Position numbers and translations under genes: made by a program
The notes under the pieces: model-generated
Databases searched by the model: none
Told to the model about the DNA's origin: nothing
What the model saw: only the letters and a program-made list of their open reading frames with translations
Shown: piece after piece, positions 44,508-51,773 of the stretch
How the letters are laid out: every line of letters begins with the position of its first letter
Numbering within the stretch: position 1 is the stretch's first letter
Assembly (NCBI RefSeq): GCF_945890115.1
Contig: NZ_CAMDCK010000009.1
Location: 1-64,000, forward strand
DNA length: 64,000 nucleotides
Source of the DNA: Sphingorhabdus sp. EL138
GTDB taxonomy: Bacteria > Pseudomonadota > Alphaproteobacteria > Sphingomonadales > Sphingomonadaceae
Direction of reading: 5' to 3'

Positions 44508-45015
44508 TGTCCAAATCAATGTGCTGCGGTCCAAAATAATCCTCAAAATTATTGGACCGCATAGGCGGAATACCTCCGGTAACTTCGTCCCATGTGTCAA
44601 TCACTCTTGCCGCAACAGCAGCGTATGAAACTTTTGCAATCTCCTCGCGGGAAGCAATAACAGTGCCTACAAAAATATTGCGGTCCACAAATCGCCCTAA
44701 AAGCCTTCCTTGTCCCAGTTTCGGCTTCCTAAAAGCCATGATCCATACCTCATCGGTATCAACCATCCGCTTGAAATCTGCCCTCTTATCCATTGCCCCA
44801 GATACAGTAACCATATGTCCGCTTCTAAAACGGCCAAAAGTGAGTTCGGCAGTAGTTCGCGGGAAATACGGTTCTTTGGTGTCCAAAAACGCTCTAACCT
44901 CTTCTGTTACGAATACCCGTCTAACCACGTTTGGCGTTGCGCGCAGGCCGAAGCGCTCGACAAGCGTGGTTCGCTTCAATCGTTCAATAGATAGGGATGT
45001 TGCGTTAAAAGTCAA
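44494..45015 (-). CDS. Passenger protein of unknown function, toxin candidate
   Basis: The product has up to 173 residues and I do not recognise it with confidence. The middle (FGRFRSGHMVTVSGAMDKRADFKRM, then DEVWIMAFRKPKLGQGRLLGRFVDRNIFVG) resembles small proteins on phages and mobile elements that look RelE/HigB-like. It precedes and overlaps an Xre-type HTH gene, an order typical of HigBA-like modules. The frame opens with TTG at 45015; a second TTG 12 codons later is as likely, since neither has a clear ribosome site. Confidence 0.6.
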   Translation of the reverse strand: MTFNATSLSIERLKRTTLVERFGLRATPNVVRRVFVTEEVRAFLDTKEPYFPRTTAELTFGRFRSGHMVTVSGAMDKRADFKRMVDTDEVWIMAFRKPKLGQGRLLGRFVDRNIFVGTVIASREEIAKVSYAAVAARVIDTWDEVTGGIPPMRSNNFEDYFGPQHIDLDNDYD

Positions 45016-45095
45016 CTAACGGATGCCTCGATTCGTCGCAGAGTGACACAATTACCTTGCTTTTGAAATCGTAAGCGACGTGCTAATAATCGATT

Positions 45096-45290
45096 ATGGA
45101 AACACCAATTACATTATCAGAGGCTCTGGCGTCGGGCCAACTAGAGGCCTTTATTAGCCAAGCAGAAGCGGAAGGCATCGGCCCTGCTGATCGCGCTCAA
45201 TTCGAGAAAATGGTGAGGCGCGTCACAGCGCCCCAACAAGAAGATCAAACATCCCATTTACCCGCTGGCGATTGTTTGCCCGAAACGTGA
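45096..45290 (+). CDS. Small passenger ORF (64 residues)
   Basis: The peptide starts METPITLSEALASGQLEAFI and continues with an acidic helical segment (AEAEGIGPADRAQFEKMV). I recall similar 60-70-residue proteins in sphingomonads but know no function. Its last 68 bases run antisense through the end of the transposase gene. Either the overlap is natural within this element or the tail is read-through. It has no strong ribosome site. It sits divergent from the toxin candidate, whose promoter must share the 80-base gap. Confidence 0.45.
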   Translation: METPITLSEALASGQLEAFISQAEAEGIGPADRAQFEKMVRRVTAPQQEDQTSHLPAGDCLPET

Positions 45291-46128
45291 ACTCGCTCAG
45301 ATAGCGTTCCATGTGCTTGGCGCTAACTTGAACGTGAGTTGACCGGATAGACGCCTTAAACAGTCTCCAGAAGCCTTCCACAGTGTTTACATGGAACGTC
45401 TGGTTAGTCCGGTAGTCATAATAGGCATATTCTTTCTGGCCGTGCTTTACGGTGCCGTGCTTGTAACCATCGCCAGTGAGTAAATTGTAGCTGTAAAGTT
45501 CATCGGTCGAGACAAACGAACCGGCTTCCACGTTTTGCAGAACAACATCGCGCAGCGTGTCTTTCTTCACGTTGGGAATGACCGTTGCCTTCATCTGGCC
45601 GTCACGTGAAGCCAGACCCATAACGATAGTCTTGTTTGGAGCGCCACGACCGCGCTTGCCGACCGATGTGCGACCGCCGACATAGGCTTCGTCCAGTTCG
45701 ACGTGACCGGAAAGCAGGGCGTCAAACGATTGAGCCTTGGCGGTGAGATCGCGGATTTGCTGTCCGATGCGATAGGCAGTCTTATAGGTGACGCCAAGCT
45801 GGCGTTGCAGTTCCTTACCCGATACGCCGTGGCGCGTCGTGCAGAACAGATACATAGCATAGAACCAGCTAACCAGTGGGGTTCGCGTATCATGCAGAAT
45901 TGTACCAGCGGTCGGGTTTACGTGGTGACCGCAAGCGGCGCAGACATAGGTGCGGCGCTTGGCTAGTTTATGGTGGCTGCTTTCCTTGCCGCATGACGTG
46001 CAGACAAAGCGCGTTCCACCAAAGCGAACGGCCATGATGTGATCGAGACAGGCATCATCAGTCGGGAAGCGGGCGAAAAATTCGCGGACCGAAAATTCAG
46101 GCGATGCAGAGGGCGATTTCTTTTCCAT
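45223..46128 (-). CDS. IS1595-family transposase
   Basis: The protein of about 301 residues has an N-terminal zinc ribbon (CTSCGK...CAACGHH) and a helical segment, then an ISXO2-type DDE domain. The acidic residues are in HVELDEAYVGG, VSTDELYSYN and NTVEGFWRLFK. It ends RANNRQRVNGMFDLLVG, typical of the family. ATG at 46128 gives MEKKSPSASPEF; an in-frame GTG at 46134 is also possible. The gene is intact, so the element may be active. Confidence 0.96.
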   Translation of the reverse strand: MEKKSPSASPEFSVREFFARFPTDDACLDHIMAVRFGGTRFVCTSCGKESSHHKLAKRRTYVCAACGHHVNPTAGTILHDTRTPLVSWFYAMYLFCTTRHGVSGKELQRQLGVTYKTAYRIGQQIRDLTAKAQSFDALLSGHVELDEAYVGGRTSVGKRGRGAPNKTIVMGLASRDGQMKATVIPNVKKDTLRDVVLQNVEAGSFVSTDELYSYNLLTGDGYKHGTVKHGQKEYAYYDYRTNQTFHVNTVEGFWRLFKASIRSTHVQVSAKHMERYLSEFTFRANNRQRVNGMFDLLVGAL

Positions 46129-46152
46129 GCCCACTTGTTAGCATCATGTTCT

Positions 46153-46176
46153 ACATGCGTCAAGGGGATAAACGGG
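46153..46176 (-). repeat. Right terminal inverted repeat of the transposon
   Basis: Exact reverse complement of 43526-43549 over 24 bases. It lies 25 bases before the transposase ATG, so the transposase promoter must be in or next to it, or read-through from the disrupted gene drives it. Confidence 0.96.
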
Positions 46177-46184
46177 AAAGACAA
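46177..46184. repeat. Target-site duplication, right copy
   Basis: AAAGACAA, identical to 43518-43525, directly abutting the right terminal inverted repeat. Confidence 0.95.
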
Positions 46185-47504
46185 TGCAAAATCTTTAGCA
46201 TCTTTGACGTTGTCAAACACTGGCCAAGTCCGAAGTGCGCTTTTAGAAATGGATTCGGATGCTACGGCTTGAGGCATCAGTTTACATACTTCCTCTACAT
46301 TGCCTTGTACTGCCGCAACACAGATTCTAAATTGGTCAGAGGAAGCTGTCCAATCTAGCTCCGCAAGAATTTCCTCAGCTAATTCCCTTTTTCCTGCACG
46401 AGCATGAGAGTTTGCTAAATTTATATACATCATACGGCGGGTAACTTCATCAGCATCGCAATTTTGTTTACGTAAACAAAAATCCAACAAGTTTCCGGCT
46501 AACTTATATCTCCGTTTTACTATCAATTCGTAGCAAGCGCGGTTCATCTTTGTAAATGCTTTTGGGTCTTTCACTCCTAGCTTTTGCCATGCCATAAATG
46601 CAAGGGTGACTCCAAATTCAGCTAAGTGATCAACCGCCTTGTGTAGGTATTTTGGATCAAGCTTAAATTTTGATCCTATTTCTATCCCATCAGTAGGATA
46701 TTTATATTGTCTGCATTTATCTAAATATCTTTGCGTCACATTTCCAGATGCGTGCGCAATTTGATTTCGACGCTCAAATATTTCGAGATAATTGGGAAGC
46801 CTTTCGTAGCTTCCCAATATTTTCGTTTCGACTAATTTCTCGATATAATCTATCTGATCATAATGCGAGGTACGAAGAAGCTGCGCAACTTCATTCTCAA
46901 TTGCTTCATCAAGTAACTTTGAAACATTACCTATTTTAAAAATTTCTCTGTAGGTAATTGTCTTTTCACTTAACTGCACTCTTTCAGGTTTTAATTTGAG
47001 TAGTTCAGATATAAAATCACCTATTAAAGAATCATAGCTTGCGACTAGGCTAAGTAGAAGACTCGACGGAAGCGCAGATAAACCGGCAGTTATCTCATTC
47101 ATTTTTTCAAAGTGTTTAAATACAATTTCCGCACCGTCCTCCGTTAGCCCATAAATCTCTGACGTTTCATCTTTTTCCATGAGGGTGCCATGCTTTTTAG
47201 TTGGAGGGAGCACATGCCCCTCTAGCGCTCCTGATGACAGACTGCCTCCCACAATGGTAGTTATCGCTATCAAGTGATGAAATTTAAGTAGCTCTTCTTC
47301 AAATCTATCAATAAATTTGCTACAAAGTTGGCCTATTTCTGTTAATTCAAATTCATTTGTTGACGAATTCGATTCATCAACATCTTCTTCATTGTAATAT
47401 AATGGCCCATTAATGCTTTCTAGCGTAGAGGCTACGCGAAAAGAATTAAACGATTGATCTTTTTTTTCTTTGCTAAATCTGACAAATAAATAATACTCGT
47501 TCAT
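46177..47504 (-). pseudogene. 5' part of a HEPN-like gene disrupted by the transposon
   Basis: The AT-rich gene encodes about 442 residues before the insertion. Residues 246-251 are RNQIAH, the R-x4-H motif of HEPN ribonuclease domains, within a helical region typical of RiboL-PSP/MAE-type HEPN proteins. The segment from about 320 to 420 is helical and TPR-like. Joined to 43421-43517, the intact protein would be 474 residues. HEPN proteins often act in phage defence or toxin-antitoxin systems, so that role is a fair guess. As it stands, the frame reads on into the transposase in the wrong frame for 50-odd residues. Confidence 0.85.
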
Positions 47505-47572
47505 TCTCTAGAAACTCCGGAAATTTTTGCGTGCATTCTTAATCCGTCGCAAATCAAGCTGGCCGGAACAAA

Positions 47573-47672
47573 TACCGTCACTTTCGACCACGGGCTCATG
47601 GCCTATGACTTTCTTTTGCGGTTGTCGAAGTTGATCCATCGTTAGCCCCCAATGGCTGCGTGCGCTTGTTAC
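47573..47672 (-). pseudogene. Decayed copy of the nrdB 3' end
   Basis: These bases align with nrdB at about 47952-48052. GGTTGTCGAAG is identical, and the flanking CCGTCA (47575 versus 47954) lies 46 versus 47 bases away. Matching stretches continue through CCCCAAT and GCGTG. The reading frame is broken by small indels and substitutions. It has the same orientation as the live gene about 380 bases away. Confidence 0.7.
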
Positions 47673-47830
47673 ACATTTAACATATTGTCAAAAAATATGA
47701 AGTCAAACCCGATGTGGCGCTTGTCCACAACGTACCAGTGACTTGACTGCGGCGCGTCTTAAGCCGCTGCCGCACACCCAAATACACGGCGGTGACTGTC
47801 AGGCTCCCCACATCCGGATAGAATGCGCAC

Positions 47831-47866
47831 AAAAAACTGCCGCGCCTCTTTGCAGAAGCGCGGCAG
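47831..47866 (-). terminator. Rho-independent terminator of nrdB
   Basis: On the minus strand CTGCCGCGC (47858-47866 in reverse) pairs with GCGCGGCAG (47837-47845 in reverse) and is followed by six T residues. It lies about 50 bases after the nrdB stop. Confidence 0.88.
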
Positions 47867-47913
47867 GGTGAATGTCTAACGCGATAGCGTATAAATCGGA
47901 TTATTGAGAAGGC

Positions 47914-48966
47914 TTACTCTGCAGCAACCCCAGCCGCTTCAAACATGTCCATGCCGTCATTTTCGGCGATGATGACTTCGGCGACGTCTTTCTTCTTACG
48001 GTTGTCGAAGCTGTTCCATACTTGGCCCCAATCGCCGCGTGTTGACGCCTTGCTATATTCGGTGGCGCGGGTTTCGAAGAAGTTGGCGTGCTCGACACCG
48101 TTCAACAATGGCGCGAGCCATGGCAGCGGGTGGTCTTCGACCATGTAGATGGGTTGAAAACCAAGCTGACCCAGACGCCAATCGGCGATGTAGCGGATGT
48201 AGCGTTTGATTTCCTTGGCGGTCATGCCGGGGACTGGGCCCATTTCGAACGCGAGGTCGATGAAATTATCTTCCAGACGGACGACCTTTTGGCAGCAATC
48301 GATAATGTCTTCCCGCACCGATTTGGTGAGGCAGCCACGTTCGGCGCAGAATGCGTGGAACAGCTTGGTAATGCCTTCGCAGTGTAAGGACTCGTCGCGG
48401 ACGGACCAGGATACGATTTGCCCCATGCCCTTCATCTTGTTGAAGCGCGGGAAGTTCATCAGCATCGCGAAGGAGGCGAATAATTGCAGCCCTTCTGTAA
48501 AGCCGCCGAACATGGCCAATGTGCGCGCAATGTCTTCGTCACTGTCGACGCCGAATTGGTGGATATAATCGACCTTCGCCGCCATTTCTTCATATTCGAG
48601 GAATGCCGAATATTCGGACTCGGGCATGCCGATGGTGTCGAGCAAATGGCTGTAGGCCGCGACATGGACGGTTTCCATGTTGGAAAAGGCAGTCAGCATC
48701 ATCTTGACTTCAGTCGGCTTGAACACGCGGCCGTAATTTTCGTGGTAGCAATTCTGCACCTCGATATCGGCTTGCGTGAAGAAACGGAAGATTTGCGTCA
48801 GCAGATTGCGTTCATGGTCCGACAATTTCTGCGCCCAATCGCGGCAATCTTCGCCCAAGGGCACTTCTTCAGGCAACCAATGGATCTGCTGCTGACGTTT
48901 CCAGAAGTCATAGGCCCATGGATATTCAAAGGGCTTGTAGCTGTTGCGGGCTTCTAACAATGACAT
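47914..48966 (-). CDS. nrdB: Ribonucleoside-diphosphate reductase beta subunit
   Basis: NrdB houses the di-iron tyrosyl radical that starts ribonucleotide reduction in NrdA. The 350 residues show the ligand-rich helices (TQADIEVQNCYHENYG, FSNMETVHVAAYSHLLD, ESLHCEGITKLFHAF) and the C-terminal tail that docks into the alpha subunit. The N-terminus MSLLEARNSYKPFEYPWAYDFW is family-like. It follows nrdA after 62 bases that contain a CCCCTTGCGGGGG hairpin. Confidence 0.96.
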   Translation of the reverse strand: MSLLEARNSYKPFEYPWAYDFWKRQQQIHWLPEEVPLGEDCRDWAQKLSDHERNLLTQIFRFFTQADIEVQNCYHENYGRVFKPTEVKMMLTAFSNMETVHVAAYSHLLDTIGMPESEYSAFLEYEEMAAKVDYIHQFGVDSDEDIARTLAMFGGFTEGLQLFASFAMLMNFPRFNKMKGMGQIVSWSVRDESLHCEGITKLFHAFCAERGCLTKSVREDIIDCCQKVVRLEDNFIDLAFEMGPVPGMTAKEIKRYIRYIADWRLGQLGFQPIYMVEDHPLPWLAPLLNGVEHANFFETRATEYSKASTRGDWGQVWNSFDNRKKKDVAEVIIAENDGMDMFEAAGVAAE

Positions 48967-49028
48967 CTTCTATGCTCCAAATTCTCTTAATTTCTGTTCC
49001 CTCACCCCTTGCGGGGGAGGAGGATAAC

Positions 49029-50963
49029 TTACTGACAGGCCAAGCATTCTTCATAATCGGTTTGGGCCGCAAGTTCGATGACGGGTGCTTCAGCGGTATT
49101 ATCCGCCTCAACCCCGCCTGCAAAACCAGCGCGTTGGATCGACTTCGAACGCAGATAATATAGCGACTTCACGCCCAATTCCCACGCGCGGAAGTGGAGC
49201 ATGAGAAGGTCCCATTTTTCCACATCGGCAGGGATATAGAGGTTCAGCGACGTTGCTTGGTCGATAAACGGCGTGCGGTCGGCGGCCAGTTCGATCAACC
49301 AACGCTGGTCAATTTCGAAGCTGGTTTTGAACGTATCCTTTTCCTCTGGCGTGAGGAAATCGAGATGCTGAACCGATCCGCCCTTTTCCAATATGCTGTT
49401 CCAGACATTGGTCGAATCCTTCGACTTTTCCTGCAACAGTTTTTCGAGATAGGGGTTCTTGACAATGAAGCTACCCGACAAGGTTTTGTGCGTGTAGATA
49501 TTGGCCGGGATTGGCTCAATGCACGCGCTGGTGCCGCCGCAGATGATCGAAATCGACGCCGTTGGCGCAATCGCCATCTTGCAGGAGAAGCGCTCCATCA
49601 CGCCCATTTCTTCGGCGTCGGGGCAGGCGCCACGTTCATTGGCGAGCATCATCGATGCCTCATCCACTTGTGCGCGGACATGTTTGAAGAACTTCATGTT
49701 CCAAGATTTGGCAAGTGCGCTTTCAAAGCCGACGCCGCGGGACTGCAGGAAGCTGTGATAGCCCATGACGCCAAGGCCAATGGAGCGTTCGCGGCTTGCC
49801 GAATATTTCGCCCGCGACATTTCGGGCGGCGCACGATCAATGAAATCCTGAAGCACATTGTCGAGCATGCGCATCACATCTTCGATGAAGACCTTATCGC
49901 CGTTCCATTCGTCCCATTTTTCAAGGTTGAGCGACGACAGGCAACATACGGCCGTCCGGTCATTGCCCAAATGGTCACGGCCCGTTGGCAAAGTGATTTC
50001 CGAACACAAGTTCGATGTCGAAACCTTCAGCCCCAGATCGCGGTGATGCTTGGGCATCGCGTTGTTCACGGTGTCGCTGAAGATGATATAGGGCTCACCG
50101 GTTGCAAGGCGGGTTTCCACCAGCTTCTGGAACAAGGAACGGGCATCGATAGTGCTGCGGACTTCGCCTGTCTTGGGGCTGCGCAGGTGGAATTCTTCAC
50201 CAGCGCGGACGGCTTCCATAAATTCGTCGGACAGCAATACGCCATGGTGCAGGTTCAACGCCTTACGGTTGAAGTCGCCCGATGGTTTACGGATTTCGAG
50301 GAATTCTTCGATTTCGGGGTGGCTGACGTCCAGATAACAGGCGGCAGAACCACGACGCAGCGACCCTTGCGAAATCGCAAGTGTCAGGCTGTCCATCACG
50401 CGGACAAACGGAATGATGCCGCTGGTCTTGCCATTCAGGCCAACAGGTTCACCAATGCCACGGACATTGCCCCAATAAGTGCCAATGCCGCCGCCGCGCG
50501 ACGCGAGCCAGACATTTTCGTTCCAAGTGTTGACGATGCCTTCCAAGCTGTCATCGACGGAGTTCAAATAGCAGCTGATCGGTAGACCACGGCCCGTACC
50601 GCCGTTGGACAATACGGGCGTTGCCGGCATGAACCATAGACGCGAGATATAGTCATAAAGACGCTGCGCATGTGGTTCGTCATCGGCATAAGCGGACGCA
50701 ACGCGCGCGAAAAGGTCCTGATAGCTTTCATCGGGCAGCAGATAACGGTCCTGCAACGTGTCCTTGCCGAATTCGGTCAACAAGGCGTCGCGCGCGGAAT
50801 CAGTGACGACATTGAAACGACGCACGTCAACTGATTTGCTTGACGCTGGCGTCTTGGCTTCAGCGATCTCCGCCTTTGCCGCTTCAGCCACTTTTTCAAG
50901 CATATCTGTCATCATTCCTGCGGTCATGTCATCCGCCCCTTGGCCTGTATCCCTGAAATCCAT
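49029..50963 (-). CDS. nrdA: Ribonucleoside-diphosphate reductase alpha subunit
   Basis: NrdA reduces ribonucleoside diphosphates to deoxy forms. The 644-residue protein has the radical-site Cys region in NLCSEITLPTGRD, the glycyl-fold catalytic segment and the C-terminal CLACQ redox pair. A full N-terminal ATP cone is not obvious, so overall activity control may differ from E. coli. ATG at 50963 (MDFRDTGQG) is preferred; an ATG at 50981 is also in frame. A long antisense frame across this gene is a codon-usage shadow. Confidence 0.95.
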   Translation of the reverse strand: MDFRDTGQGADDMTAGMMTDMLEKVAEAAKAEIAEAKTPASSKSVDVRRFNVVTDSARDALLTEFGKDTLQDRYLLPDESYQDLFARVASAYADDEPHAQRLYDYISRLWFMPATPVLSNGGTGRGLPISCYLNSVDDSLEGIVNTWNENVWLASRGGGIGTYWGNVRGIGEPVGLNGKTSGIIPFVRVMDSLTLAISQGSLRRGSAACYLDVSHPEIEEFLEIRKPSGDFNRKALNLHHGVLLSDEFMEAVRAGEEFHLRSPKTGEVRSTIDARSLFQKLVETRLATGEPYIIFSDTVNNAMPKHHRDLGLKVSTSNLCSEITLPTGRDHLGNDRTAVCCLSSLNLEKWDEWNGDKVFIEDVMRMLDNVLQDFIDRAPPEMSRAKYSASRERSIGLGVMGYHSFLQSRGVGFESALAKSWNMKFFKHVRAQVDEASMMLANERGACPDAEEMGVMERFSCKMAIAPTASISIICGGTSACIEPIPANIYTHKTLSGSFIVKNPYLEKLLQEKSKDSTNVWNSILEKGGSVQHLDFLTPEEKDTFKTSFEIDQRWLIELAADRTPFIDQATSLNLYIPADVEKWDLLMLHFRAWELGVKSLYYLRSKSIQRAGFAGGVEADNTAEAPVIELAAQTDYEECLACQ

Positions 50964-51005
50964 TTTAACCTGTAGCTCCATTCATTGCGGCGACCTGAAA
51001 CTGGT

Positions 51006-51021
51006 TGTCGGTTTACCGACA
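51006..51021. promoter_or_regulatory. Palindrome upstream of nrdA
   Basis: TGTCGGT and ACCGACA flank TT, about 43 bases before the nrdA ATG. It could be an operator or an mRNA leader hairpin. I see no match to the NrdR box. Confidence 0.4.
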
Positions 51022-51045
51022 TCCAGCGATCAGCTGTATCTTGGC

Positions 51046-51061
51046 GGGAACCGATGTTCCC
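51046..51061. promoter_or_regulatory. Second palindrome upstream of nrdA
   Basis: GGGAAC and GTTCCC flank CGAT, about 85 bases before the nrdA ATG. It does not share sequence with the palindrome at 51006. Confidence 0.4.
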
Positions 51062-51773
51062 ATATTGTTCGACTCAGGGCACGAAACTCCCTTGTAGCAT
51101 TTTTTGACCTTGTCAGGGGGGAGTATTTTGACTTGTCCCCAGCTTATCGATGGGAAAAAGCGCCGCGGCCGATACATTCGTCCGCTGAAGCATAAAGCAC
51201 AATTGGTGGTAATGCCCCCTGTGGCCAACCGCTACCTATAGTGCCTTATTCGGGCTAAGACGCAAGATGTAAATTGCAATTTCTTGATCTCAATTCGTCG
51301 CTAATGTGATTCCATTCGTCGCACCCCGGCGCGTCGTAACAGCGAGCGACGCGCGGACCTGCTAAGTGAAATTCAGAGCGCAAGATGTAAAATGACCCAA
51401 TGCATATTTTTTATATGCCGAAATGAATGTATCGGTTGGGGGCCCATATTCGCTGTTCTGGCCGTGGGTGCAAACTAGGATTTGCTGAGTCAGATTCGGT
51501 GCACAAATCATGAACCGCGAAGGTGGGGATCTATGCCGTCTCGCAATGCCGAACCAACGCGATGTGCGTATGCCTTTCACAACTGGCGGATCCCCGCCTT
51601 CGCGGGAATGACGAGATGAAGTGCCGTGCGCGGGATCTGTCACACCCCTCATAAAGCGCTGTTGAGACACAGCGCTTGTTAGCCAATGTCCTTCTGGCGC
51701 TAGACCAAATGAGGCTTGAATAGGCGCTCGAGCGCGTTAAGGGGCATTGCATACTTAAAGCGTAGGGGCCGAC

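Larger units (their letters stand above)
43526..46176 (-). mobile_element. IS1595-family transposon with passenger genes (2,651 bp)
   Basis: The element is bounded by 24-base perfect terminal inverted repeats (43526-43549 and 46153-46176) and 8-base target duplications AAAGACAA (43518-43525 and 46177-46184). Inside are an IS1595-type transposase (45223-46128), a small plus-strand ORF (45096-45290) and three minus-strand passenger genes (43600-45015). An ordinary IS1595 of about 1 kb would hold only the transposase. The perfect repeats and duplication indicate a recent insertion. The target is a HEPN-like gene, whose frame is restored when the element is removed. Confidence 0.95.
47505..47913. 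other. Gene-free junction between the island and nrdB
   Basis: No intact gene is visible in these 409 bases. They hold a decayed copy of the nrdB 3' end (47573-47672), about 150 bases with no recognised feature, and the nrdB terminator (47831-47866). Base composition shifts here from AT-rich to the chromosomal average. Confidence 0.7.
50982..51773. other. Long intergenic region between nrdA and fumarase
   Basis: No gene is visible in these 792 bases between divergent nrdA and the fumarase gene. They contain two short perfect palindromes upstream of nrdA (51006-51021 and 51046-51061) and, at about 51586-51615, a CCCGCCTTCGCGGG hairpin of the dispersed repeat family. The promoters of both genes must lie here. 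Confidence 0.7.

Noticed and set aside
45223-46134. A simple IS1595 insertion of about 1 kb
   Set aside because: The matching 24-bp repeats and 8-bp duplication lie at 43518-46184, so the element is larger.
49194-50585. A 463-codon plus-strand frame antisense to nrdA
   Set aside because: It mirrors nrdA codons, has no recognisable domain and no ribosome site; a GC-rich shadow.
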